From Elusimicrobiaceae bacterium (GTDB taxonomy: Bacteria > Elusimicrobiota > Elusimicrobia > Elusimicrobiales > Elusimicrobiaceae), in assembly GCA_016283355.1 (NCBI GenBank), contig JAEEMS010000025.1, forward strand, positions 50,817 to 114,816: 64,000 nucleotides of DNA, written 5' to 3'. The position numbers and the translations under genes were made by a program. A model generated the notes under the pieces. The model saw nothing but the letters and a program-made list of their open reading frames with translations. It had not been told where the DNA came from and made no database searches. This document shows positions 18,468-24,827 of this stretch, piece after piece. Position 1 is the first letter of the stretch, and the number at the start of each line of letters is the position of its first letter.

Positions 18468-19922
18468 ATGGCAAATAACAATCAAACCGCCGAAAAACTG
18501 GGCGTAATCGGTTTAGCGTGTATTGTAATCAGTTCCATGGTGGGGGGAGGAGTGTTTTCTCTCCCCCAAAATATGGCCGCCGGGGCCAGCGCGGGGGCTG
18601 TACTCTTGGCGTGGGCAATTACCGGCGTGGGGATGTATTTTATTGCCAATACGTTTGGGATTCTTGCGCGCGTCAAGCCGGATTTGACGGCCGGTATTTA
18701 TATGTACGCGCGCGACGGATTCGGCCGTTACGTGGGCTTTACCATCGGCTGGGGGTATTGGCTGTGCCAGATATTTGGCAACGTGGGCTACGCGGTTATT
18801 ACCATGGACGCGCTCAACTATTTTTTCCCGCCGCATTTTGCCGGGGGGAACAATTTGCTTTCCGTGGTGTGCGGTTCTGTGCTGATTTGGGGATTCAATA
18901 TGATTGTGTTACGCGGCGTCAAGCAAGCGGCTGTGCTTAATATCGTCGGTACCATCGGCAAACTGGTGCCGCTTTTCTTGTTCTGCCTGATTTTATTATT
19001 TGCTTTTCACTTTGATAAATTTGACAGCAATTTTTTGGGCAAAATAACGCAAGGCGGCAAAGCATTGGGTAGTTTAACAACGCAGCTTAAAAGCACGATG
19101 CTTGTTACGTTATGGGCGTTTATCGGGATTGAAGGTGCGGTGGTACTCTCGAACCGTGCCCGTACGCAACGGGATGTGAGTGCGGCTACGTTTTTGGGAT
19201 TTTTGGGGTGCCTTGTCATCTACATCGGGCTTTCGGTGTTGCCGTTTGGATTTTTAACACAGGCGGAAATTGCCGCAGTGGCGAACCCCTCTACGGCAGG
19301 CGTGTTGGAAAAAGTGGTCGGCCCGTGGGGGGCGTGGTTGATGAACTGCGGGTTACTCGTTGCGGTGCTGTCTTCGTGGCTTGCGTGGACGATGATTACG
19401 GCAGAAATTCCGGCCGCGGCCGCCCGAAACGGTACGTTCCCCAAAGCTTTTGCCAAGCAAAATAAAAACGGGGCGCCGTCTTTCTCTTTATGGATGACCA
19501 GCGCGCTCATGCAGGTGGCCATTTTGGTGGTGTATTTTGCCAACAACGCCTGGAATACGATGCTTTCCATTACCGGAGTAATGGTACTGCCCGCGTATTT
19601 GGCCAGTACGCTTTATTTGTGGAAACTGGTGGAAGACGGCGCGTACGAAAAAATCACTTCGCAAGGGCGGGCGGCCGCGTTGGCGACGTCCGTGCTCGGT
19701 ACGGCGTACGCGGTGTGGTTGGTGTATGCGGCCGGGCTTAAGTATTTATTTTTGGCGGTCATCTTCTTGGCGGCCGGTATACCGGTATTTGTGCGTGCAC
19801 GCAAACAACAAGCGGACGGTAAACCTATTTTTACCAAAGGGGAATGCGGTGTGATGGCGGTGCTGGTACTATTTGCATTGACTGCCGCGTATGCTTTTGG
19901 GCGCGGGCTGGTGCATTTATAA
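18468..19922 (+). CDS. aaxC: Arginine/agmatine antiporter, APC family
   Basis: This 484-residue inner-membrane transporter has about twelve helices. The APC superfamily opening GLACIVISSMVGGGVFSLP contains the substrate-binding unwound helix 1 (SSMVGGG). It belongs to the basic amino acid/polyamine antiporter branch. The position 11 bp after the arginine decarboxylase supports arginine-in, agmatine-out exchange. Arginine/ornithine exchange (ArcD-like) is the main alternative from sequence alone. A terminator follows at 19942-19975. Confidence 0.87.
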   Translation: MANNNQTAEKLGVIGLACIVISSMVGGGVFSLPQNMAAGASAGAVLLAWAITGVGMYFIANTFGILARVKPDLTAGIYMYARDGFGRYVGFTIGWGYWLCQIFGNVGYAVITMDALNYFFPPHFAGGNNLLSVVCGSVLIWGFNMIVLRGVKQAAVLNIVGTIGKLVPLFLFCLILLFAFHFDKFDSNFLGKITQGGKALGSLTTQLKSTMLVTLWAFIGIEGAVVLSNRARTQRDVSAATFLGFLGCLVIYIGLSVLPFGFLTQAEIAAVANPSTAGVLEKVVGPWGAWLMNCGLLVAVLSSWLAWTMITAEIPAAAARNGTFPKAFAKQNKNGAPSFSLWMTSALMQVAILVVYFANNAWNTMLSITGVMVLPAYLASTLYLWKLVEDGAYEKITSQGRAAALATSVLGTAYAVWLVYAAGLKYLFLAVIFLAAGIPVFVRARKQQADGKPIFTKGECGVMAVLVLFALTAAYAFGRGLVHL

Positions 19923-19941
19923 AAGGATAAAAATTCTTTTT

Positions 19942-19975
19942 ATCCCCGTTTGCTGTCAAGCGGCGGGGATTTTTT
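19942..19975 (+). terminator. Terminator of the aaxABC-like operon
   Basis: The stem ATCCCCG / CGGGGAT with an inner GCT/AGC pairing is followed by a T-rich tract (19970-19975). Confidence 0.75.
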
Positions 19976-19978
19976 GTC

Positions 19979-20006
19979 TTGTTTTTCGATTCCTTTTTTG
20001 TAGAAT
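19979..20006 (+). promoter_or_regulatory. Promoter of the hydrolase at 20013, leaderless geometry
   Basis: TTGTTT (19979-19984), 16 bp, TAGAAT (20001-20006), then six bases (ATATTT) and the ATG. There is no Shine-Dalgarno sequence. Confidence 0.55.
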
Positions 20007-20012
20007 ATATTT

Positions 20013-20858
20013 ATGACGTGGATTTGTATTTTCTTCTTCGTACTGATACTGCTGGTGGTGTGGGGGTTTAAAATGTCGCGCGGGCGCCGTAAACCTTTAT
20101 CGTGCACGCCGGCCGATTTTAACTTAGTATCGCAGAAAGTGCATTTCAAAACGCAGGACGGCCTGACGTTGGAAGGGTGGTTTGTACCCAATGCGGCCAG
20201 TACCAAAACCATTTTATTGGTGCACGGCTTTGATATGAACAAAGGCGATGTGCTCAAGCGTACCCGCTTTTTAGCTCAAAGTTACAATTTATTTTATATT
20301 GATTGCCGCGGTGCGGGCGGGAGCGAAGGTCACAGCAGTATGGGTACCAAAGAAAATATCGACGTGGCCGCGGCGGTGGAATATCTGCAGAAAAATTTCC
20401 CGTTGCAAGCGCGCGAAATCGGTTGTTATGGGATTAGCATGGGGGCGGCGGCCGTTTCGCATTATACCGCATCTAACGGTGGAATAAAATGTTTGCTTTT
20501 GGAATCTTCTTATTTCTCTTTTAAAAATGTAGCCAAACGTTGGGCGTGGCTCCATGTGCGTATCCCGTATTTTCCGTTGGTGGGGTTGGTGTTATTTTTA
20601 AAAGAAAAAACACAACATATCCAAGTGGAAGATTATGCGTTGCAAAGCACGGCGCCCAAAATTGCGTGCCCGGTGCTGATGATTCAGGGCGAGCACGACC
20701 GTTTGGCCCCCATCACCAAAGCGCGTAAAACGTATAAGAAATTAAGCGTGCCCAAAGAACTGTGGGTGGTCAAAAATGCCGGGCATACCTCCTGTGCCAA
20801 AGAAGGCGGCGACGCGTACGTGCAAAAAATACAGGAATTTTTCAAAAAATATCTCTAG
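20013..20858 (+). CDS. Membrane-anchored alpha/beta hydrolase
   Basis: This 281-residue protein has an N-terminal membrane helix (MTWICIFFFVLILLVVWGF) and an alpha/beta-hydrolase domain. It shows the oxyanion region LLVHGFD, nucleophile elbow GISMG, an Asp in GEHDRLAP and a His in NAGHTS, a complete catalytic triad. It resembles BEM46/YqkD-type serine hydrolases. The substrate is not predictable. It has a leaderless-type start and no operon partner. A distant relative lies at 61276-62109. Confidence 0.85.
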   Translation: MTWICIFFFVLILLVVWGFKMSRGRRKPLSCTPADFNLVSQKVHFKTQDGLTLEGWFVPNAASTKTILLVHGFDMNKGDVLKRTRFLAQSYNLFYIDCRGAGGSEGHSSMGTKENIDVAAAVEYLQKNFPLQAREIGCYGISMGAAAVSHYTASNGGIKCLLLESSYFSFKNVAKRWAWLHVRIPYFPLVGLVLFLKEKTQHIQVEDYALQSTAPKIACPVLMIQGEHDRLAPITKARKTYKKLSVPKELWVVKNAGHTSCAKEGGDAYVQKIQEFFKKYL

Positions 20859-20888
20859 GAAGAGAAATTTATTTTAGGCCTTAAAAAT

Positions 20889-20926
20889 GGGTCTAAAGAC
20901 CTATATGAAACTAGGTCTTTGGACCC
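20889..20926. repeat. Promoter-abutting palindrome E1
   Basis: A 15-bp left arm GGGTCTAAAGACCTA (20889-20903) and right arm TAGGTCTTTGGACCC (20912-20926) pair with one G-T wobble around the loop TATGAAAC. It ends exactly where the -35 box of the 20996 gene begins. Related elements lie at 28625-28686 and 53925-53984. It could be an operator or an RNA hairpin. Confidence 0.75.
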
Positions 20927-20955
20927 TTGTTTCTGCACTCGTTTTTACCTATCCT
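20927..20955 (+). promoter_or_regulatory. Promoter of the secreted-protein pair 20996/21507
   Basis: TTGTTT (20927-20932), 17 bp, TATCCT (20950-20955). It is directly downstream of palindrome E1; the two other E elements have the same arrangement. Confidence 0.55.
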
Positions 20956-20995
20956 GGATAGTAGCAGGAAAAACTAAACTGATGGAGGATAAGGT

Positions 20996-21475
20996 ATGAA
21001 AAGAGTAATTGCGTTGCTCCTATTGTTGGGTATGATGGTACCCGTTTTTGCACAAGAAAACAAAACGTGGTATCCTTATGACGTCCCAGACGTAATAGAG
21101 CGTCAAGATAAGGTGTATAACTCCCTTTCTAACGCGCAACAAGAATTAGTAGATCGTCTTCTGGATCAAATTTATGATCCGATATACGATGAATTTATTG
21201 AGAATACTTACGCGGATGTAAGCGGACGGTTGTTACAGCTTGCGCAGAAATATCAGGAAGTGAAAGAAGCAGATCCACAAGTAGGTAGATTATTGGGGTC
21301 TATGATGGCATGGATTGATTTCTCATGCGAAGAGAGAGGAAATGATTTCTATTTTGCCCACTTTGTAATGGATACTGCCTTTAAGTTACAAAACGAAAGA
21401 TTAACGGATGCATCAACTTTGATGCAGTTTGCCCGGGATTTACAGCAAGATTACGATTCTTTCCTAAAACAGTAA
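20996..21475 (+). CDS. Small secreted protein, tandem paralogue 1
   Basis: This 159-residue protein has a signal peptide (MKRVIALLLLLGMMVPVFA) and an acidic helical body. It shares with the next gene YNSLSNAQQELVD, LLQLAQKY, DPQVGRLLG, FAHFVMD and a DYDSF ending, so the two are a tandem duplication with perhaps 35-40 per cent identity in the mature part and a nearly identical signal peptide. GGAGG stands 8 bases before the ATG. Family and function are unknown. Confidence 0.75.
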   Translation: MKRVIALLLLLGMMVPVFAQENKTWYPYDVPDVIERQDKVYNSLSNAQQELVDRLLDQIYDPIYDEFIENTYADVSGRLLQLAQKYQEVKEADPQVGRLLGSMMAWIDFSCEERGNDFYFAHFVMDTAFKLQNERLTDASTLMQFARDLQQDYDSFLKQ

Positions 21476-21506
21476 AGGAAAACAAGTAAATTATATGAGA
21501 AAAAAT

Positions 21507-22007
21507 ATGAAAAAAGTAATTGCGTTGCTCCTGTTGTTGAGCATGGTGGTACCTGTTTTTGCGATGGGGACCAAATTTGCGTGGTATCCGTTGGAGACAG
21601 AGTTGGTGGAAGACCAGATGAGGTGGACATATAATTCCTTCTCTAATTCTCAGCGGGCTCTTGTGGATGATTACGTAAATAAAGTTTTTGCTCCGGTGAA
21701 AGCAAAACTCAGTAAAGGGAGCTTCGCCACCCGGAAAGAAAAGATTGAAGCATTGCTCCAGCTAACGGATGATTACGAACAGTTGAAACAACGGGACCCA
21801 AAGGTTGGGAGATACTTTGGGGCTTATTTGGCGCAGCTTGCATTTGCCACAGAGGATGAGGACCCTTGTCCTTTTGCCAACGTGGTGATGGACCTTTCCA
21901 ACAAAACGGAATATTTAACGGAAGGGAACAGACTGGGGGTTGATCTCTCTCTGAAAATACGGGACGATTACGATTCCTTTCGTGAGATGAAAATAGCAGA
22001 ATATTAA
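21507..22007 (+). CDS. Small secreted protein, tandem paralogue 2
   Basis: This 166-residue protein has a signal peptide MKKVIALLLLLSMVVPVFA and a body sharing YNSFSNSQRALVD, LLQLTDDYEQLK, DPKVGRYFG and DYDSF with the gene upstream. The start at 21507 aligns with the paralogue; an in-frame ATG at 21495 (MRKNMKK) is an alternative, and neither has a strong ribosome-binding site at normal distance. Co-transcribed with 20996-21475 and closed by a terminator at 22015-22043. Function is unknown. Confidence 0.73.
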   Translation: MKKVIALLLLLSMVVPVFAMGTKFAWYPLETELVEDQMRWTYNSFSNSQRALVDDYVNKVFAPVKAKLSKGSFATRKEKIEALLQLTDDYEQLKQRDPKVGRYFGAYLAQLAFATEDEDPCPFANVVMDLSNKTEYLTEGNRLGVDLSLKIRDDYDSFREMKIAEY

Positions 22008-22014
22008 ATAAAAT

Positions 22015-22043
22015 TCCCCGGGTTGACCCCCGGGGAGTTTTTT
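22015..22043 (+). terminator. Terminator after the secreted-protein pair
   Basis: The 8-bp stem TCCCCGGG / CCCGGGGA is followed by six T (22038-22043). Confidence 0.8.
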
Positions 22044-22068
22044 GGTTTGGTTTAAGATTTGACAGTTT

Positions 22069-22956
22069 TTATTTTACGCAGTGCACCGAGTATTCTACAT
22101 ATTTGCGTCTATCGGCAAGTTCCCCCAAATCGTGGTATTCAACGACAGGAGGTTCCAAGGTCTGTATGCATACGCTGCTGTATCCTTTTTGGCGGCATTG
22201 CCTCGGTTCCTTCCGTTTTACTTTGTAGGTAACGGCTTTTCTGTCAACCAGAGAGGAAGTTAGAAAGTTATTATCCCGAAAGAGAGAACCGTAATTCTTT
22301 AGATTCTTGTCATAGTAGTCATGCAATTCAACGAATTCTTCATATGACAGGTTGGGTTCCAACTTGCGTTCAAAATCAAGAAGCGGTTTTAAAATCGAAG
22401 CATACTCTTCTTTGGTGGGTAATCGCATTCCCAAATCGGTACAGAGATTTATGGCGTTATTTAAACTTTCCGCAAAAGTATTTCCTCTTTCTGAGATGGG
22501 CGGATTTTGCGTAACGCAGAGGCCCTGAATGTGTACACAATCTCGAGCAGCTCTCTGGTTGAATTCAATGAGCCGCTGTTTCTGTTCGCGGTCCAATTGT
22601 GCCCTATGCACTTTGTATCGGGCATCTGCTTTGGCGGCCTCCTTTAGGACCTTTCCATAGGATACAAGTTGCCAAGAAAAAATGCCGATTAACAGCATCA
22701 TCCAGAAAACATTTTGAGTGCACCAAGGCGTTGCGCCTGCTTTGGCTGCTTTTAACTCTTTGAATACTTTTATCCAAATGTAGAATGCAATCAGTATGCA
22801 TGCCACTCGCAAAGCGATTGTTAAAAAGGGAACGGTTTGAGCACCGCTCCAAGCTATTACAAGCGGTATAATGGCCAGTTGCCCTATCCATAGTTGGGCA
22901 AAAACAACCAAAAGAATCGTGTAAACCGTGAATAAGATGGCAATGAAAGTAAACAT
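22069..22956 (-). CDS. Membrane protein with DUF1566/SUMF-like motif
   Basis: This 295-residue protein has four hydrophobic segments in the first 120 residues, a basic/helical stretch (LDREQKQRLIEFNQRAARD) and an exported-looking C-terminal domain. That domain has six or more cysteines and the motif LCTDLGMRLPTKEEYASIL. The RLPTKEE pattern recalls DUF1566 and formylglycine-generating-enzyme-like domains, but the rest is not recognisable. I start at 22956 because the frame further upstream has only a TTG. TACAAT lies six bases before this ATG. Function is unknown. Confidence 0.7.
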   Translation of the reverse strand: MFTFIAILFTVYTILLVVFAQLWIGQLAIIPLVIAWSGAQTVPFLTIALRVACILIAFYIWIKVFKELKAAKAGATPWCTQNVFWMMLLIGIFSWQLVSYGKVLKEAAKADARYKVHRAQLDREQKQRLIEFNQRAARDCVHIQGLCVTQNPPISERGNTFAESLNNAINLCTDLGMRLPTKEEYASILKPLLDFERKLEPNLSYEEFVELHDYYDKNLKNYGSLFRDNNFLTSSLVDRKAVTYKVKRKEPRQCRQKGYSSVCIQTLEPPVVEYHDLGELADRRKYVEYSVHCVK

Positions 22957-22962
22957 GAGGAT

Positions 22963-22991
22963 ATTGTACTTTATTACATAGTGCCGGGCAA
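22963..22991 (-). promoter_or_regulatory. Promoter with leaderless geometry for the 22069-22956 gene
   Basis: On the minus strand TTGCCC (22986-22991), 17 bp, TACAAT (22963-22968), six bases (ATCCTC), ATG. Confidence 0.55.
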
Positions 22992-23000
22992 GATAGACGT

Positions 23001-23018
23001 AGGCAAAGCAGTTTGCCT
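23001..23018. repeat. Palindrome with core CAAAGCAGTTTG, copy 1
   Basis: AGGCAAAGCAGTTTGCCT is an inverted repeat of 7 bp around GCAG. The same core with a longer stem occurs twice near tRNA-Ser (60145-60168 and 60435-60458). Confidence 0.6.
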
Positions 23019-23042
23019 GCTTCGCCCCTTTCAATTTAGCAA

Positions 23043-23070
23043 AATAAAAAAACTGCCGTTTGGCAGTTTT
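23043..23070 (-). terminator. Terminator, minus strand, after the tRNA-Pro region
   Basis: The 9-bp stem AAAACTGCC / GGCAGTTTT with loop GTTT is followed on the minus strand by seven T and then ATTTT. It would stop transcripts coming from the tRNA-Pro genes. Confidence 0.75.
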
Positions 23071-23081
23071 CTTATTTCAAA

Positions 23082-23128
23082 TGGTCGGGGCGACTGGATT
23101 TGCCTTCCGGTAAAATTCCTGACGGAAT
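23082..23128 (-). repeat. Duplicated tRNA-Pro 3' end joined to a 33-bp dispersed repeat
   Basis: On the minus strand, positions 23102-23082 read CAAATCCAGTCGCCCCGA plus CCA, a copy of the 3' end of the tRNA-Pro(CGG) at 23290, here with CCA. It adjoins a 33-bp segment (23096-23128) found again at 60274-60306 with one difference. That segment contains the small inverted repeat AAAATTCC/GGAATTTT. Confidence 0.65.
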
Positions 23129-23172
23129 TTTCCGTTTTTTGTTTTTTTGCTCGTGGGTGGATTTTTCAAAGA

Positions 23173-23276
23173 AAAACGCCTTATTTCTAGGCGCGAACTT
23201 GCGAAGTATACTGGCGGAACGCGCGCGAAGCGCGGAGGTATTCAAGCAAGTGAGCAACAACGAAATAAAGCGTTTT
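23173..23276. repeat. Covarying intergenic hairpin family, copy A
   Basis: The ends are inverted repeats of 15 bp with one wobble (AAAACGCCTTATTTC at 23173-23187, GAAATAAAGCGTTTT at 23262-23276). Inside, ACTTGC (23197-23202) pairs with GCAAGT (23246-23251), GAAGTATAC faces GGTATTC, and the tip is a GC-rich CGCGCGCGAAGCGCG hairpin. The whole 104 bp can fold into one long stem. Copies B and C are at 47246 and 47099. Confidence 0.7.
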
Positions 23277-23289
23277 AATAAGAAAAAAA

Positions 23290-23362
23290 TCGGGGCGACT
23301 GGATTTGAACCAGCGACCTCACGGTCCCGAACCGTGCGCGCTACCATCTGCGCTACGCCCCG
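23290..23362 (-). tRNA. tRNA-Pro, anticodon CGG
   Basis: The minus strand folds as a full cloverleaf of 73 nt. Acceptor CGGGGCG/CGCCCCG, anticodon stem CACGG/CCGTG with loop TTCGGGA (anticodon CGG), T arm GCTGG-TTCAAAT-CCAGT and discriminator A. CCA is not encoded; a T-rich tract follows directly. Confidence 0.93.
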
Positions 23363-23401
23363 TAAATCATTTGCCCGGCATGCCGGACACGAAATTGTAA
23401 A

Positions 23402-23476
23402 TGGTCGGGAAGGCGGGACTCGAACCCGCGATCTCTCGCACCCCAAGCGAGCGCTCTACCTCTGAGCCACTCCCCG
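23402..23476 (-). tRNA. tRNA-Pro, anticodon GGG
   Basis: The minus strand gives acceptor CGGGGAG/CTTCCCG (one G-T), D arm GCTCAGAGGTAGAGC, anticodon stem CTCGC/GCGAG with loop TTGGGGT (anticodon GGG) and T arm GCGGG-TTCGAGT-CCCGC. The discriminator is A and CCA is encoded (23404-23402). It stands about 40 bp upstream of the tRNA-Pro(CGG), probably in one transcript. Confidence 0.93.
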
Positions 23477-23507
23477 TAGTACATCGTAAAACCTACTGCT
23501 TATTATA

Positions 23508-23852
23508 TCATTCTTTTAGCAAATCTGCCAGTGTTTCTTTGATTTCCGTCAGCAGTTTTACGTCTGTCCGGACGGGAGTGGCGGATTTGCTTTGGGCGGG
23601 AAACTGATATTTGTTGAGTTGTTTTTTGGCCCCTTCCAACGTAAGTTTATGTTTGTAAATTAGGTCTTTTATTTTCAAAATGGTGTAAACATCCTCTTTG
23701 GTGTAACGGCGGTGGCCACTTTCCAAACGGATGGGGCGGATGAGCCCAAATTCTTTTTCCCAGTAGCGTACGGAATATTCCGGCACGCCGGTAATGCGTT
23801 TCACATCCCCGATGGAAAAATAATCCTTTTGTTCAATTTCCTCTAGTCCCAT
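23508..23852 (-). CDS. MerR-family transcription regulator
   Basis: This 114-residue protein has the MerR winged-helix domain in the first 75 residues. YFSIGDVKRITGVPEYSVRYW forms the helix-turn-helix, and GHRRYTKEDVYTILKIKDL the wing and second helices. The C-terminal part is short, without a cysteine-rich metal site or drug-binding domain, like the small MlrA/HspR-type regulators. A TATAAT lies six bases before the ATG with no ribosome-binding site (leaderless pattern). The two tRNA-Pro genes lie downstream on the same strand. Target unknown. Confidence 0.85.
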   Translation of the reverse strand: MGLEEIEQKDYFSIGDVKRITGVPEYSVRYWEKEFGLIRPIRLESGHRRYTKEDVYTILKIKDLIYKHKLTLEGAKKQLNKYQFPAQSKSATPVRTDVKLLTEIKETLADLLKE

Positions 23853-23858
23853 ACAAGC

Positions 23859-23864
23859 ATTATA
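23859..23864 (-). promoter_or_regulatory. -10 box of the merR gene, leaderless geometry
   Basis: On the minus strand TATAAT is followed by GCTTGT and the ATG. The string is almost identical to the cysK start region (TATAAT-ACTTGT-ATG). The -35 region is weak. Confidence 0.5.
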
Positions 23865-23936
23865 TCAAATCGGTAGATAGCCGTGCAGGCAAAACGAGGG
23901 ACCCTGTTTTTGCAATTACACCACGCGTCGCGTGCA

Positions 23937-23962
23937 TAAAAAACCCCGCCTTGCGGGCGGGG
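23937..23962 (-). terminator. Terminator after the 23975-24646 gene
   Basis: The stem CCCCGCC / GGCGGGG (23944-23962) is followed on the minus strand by six T. Confidence 0.85.
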
Positions 23963-23974
23963 GAAAAGAATGTA

Positions 23975-24646
23975 TTAGGGGAGGCATTTTAGAAGTACAT
24001 AGCCCCCTCTTTGTAGAAAATTCGAAGCGTCGCAGGGCAATTGTGGAACCTCTATTCCGTCCAATATCACATGGCCCGCATCAACATTTTTGGTGTCGTA
24101 TTTTGTTACCGAGCTTGGGTCATAAGTTCCTACCCTTCCAGCAGCCGGATCCCAACGGTTGTTGCTACTCCAAAAAGCGACATTTGCATACGTGGGGATT
24201 TGTGTATCGGCGTTCATGACACCAATCTGGGCGGACTCGTTGTCGGATCGGCTATAGCCGGCGTCCGCATCAAAAGTACCACCGTTATAAACGAATACCT
24301 CGTTTGCCTTCAATTCGGCTTGCGGAAAGTTGAGTTTTGCGTTCGGATGGTCAGCATCATAAGTAAACCCTTTTATTTTAACATCGGATAAAACGATGTC
24401 ACCCGTATCTTTGCGCTGGGTGGCAATTACCACCCGGTTTTGATCTCCTGTTGTAGCATTGACCTTTCCCAATCTTAAATCTTCTGTTTCAAGTGCCGAC
24501 CGAAAGGTAGCCGTATCCCTGATTTTTAACTGATTGTATATACCCAAGGGGGAAGGATTATACGCCACAGGCGGCACTTGTTCCGCGGCTACCGTCACGG
24601 GAACAAGAAAACATACACAAAGTGATAAAAATTTAAAAACCCTCAT
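23975..24646 (-). CDS. Secreted protein of unknown family
   Basis: This 223-residue protein has a signal peptide (MRVFKFLSLCVCFLVPVTVAAE) followed by a Thr/Asn/Asp-rich, beta-like body. It has two cysteines near the C-terminus (QLPCDASNFLQRGG and the end YVLLKCLP), possibly forming a disulfide. GGGAG lies a short distance before the ATG. A hairpin in the 5' leader (24658-24685) and a TTAACG-17-TATACT promoter (24689-24717) precede it. No family recognised. Confidence 0.7.
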   Translation of the reverse strand: MRVFKFLSLCVCFLVPVTVAAEQVPPVAYNPSPLGIYNQLKIRDTATFRSALETEDLRLGKVNATTGDQNRVVIATQRKDTGDIVLSDVKIKGFTYDADHPNAKLNFPQAELKANEVFVYNGGTFDADAGYSRSDNESAQIGVMNADTQIPTYANVAFWSSNNRWDPAAGRVGTYDPSSVTKYDTKNVDAGHVILDGIEVPQLPCDASNFLQRGGYVLLKCLP

Positions 24647-24657
24647 AACACGCTCCC

Positions 24658-24685
24658 GGGGCAGGGTGGAAGAAACCCCTGCTCC
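24658..24685. promoter_or_regulatory. Leader hairpin upstream of the 23975-24646 gene
   Basis: GGGGCAGGG and CCCTGCTCC pair (one G-T) around a 10-nt loop, between the promoter and the ribosome-binding site of the minus-strand gene. It may affect mRNA stability or translation. Confidence 0.4.
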
Positions 24686-24688
24686 TCT

Positions 24689-24717
24689 AGTATAATTCTA
24701 TAGAAAAAATCCGTTAA
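24689..24717 (-). promoter_or_regulatory. Promoter of the 23975-24646 gene
   Basis: On the minus strand TTAACG (24712-24717), 17 bp, TATACT (24689-24694). Confidence 0.5.
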
Positions 24718-24778
24718 AATCAAGGGCTTATTTTTAATTTTTCTAATCCGAAAAAAAGAAAAAGGGGCGCTTTATTTG

Positions 24779-24793
24779 TTGTAAAATGTACAA
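24779..24793. promoter_or_regulatory. Small inverted repeat upstream of adhE
   Basis: TTGTA-AAATG-TACAA lies 35 bp before the adhE start and overlaps a possible -10 TACAAT. The half-sites resemble those of redox regulator Rex (TTGTG...CACAA), which often controls adhE, but the spacing is shorter than the usual Rex site. Confidence 0.3.
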
Positions 24794-24827
24794 TATAGAA
24801 AAACCAAGGTGCGCAGGAGCTAGTTAC

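Noticed and set aside
20889..20926. E palindromes as CRISPR repeats
   Set aside because: There are single copies at separate loci with no spacer array, and no cas genes are present.
24779..24793. A firm Rex operator call before adhE
   Set aside because: The half-sites fit only partly and the spacing is shorter than in known Rex sites; kept only as a low-confidence inverted repeat.
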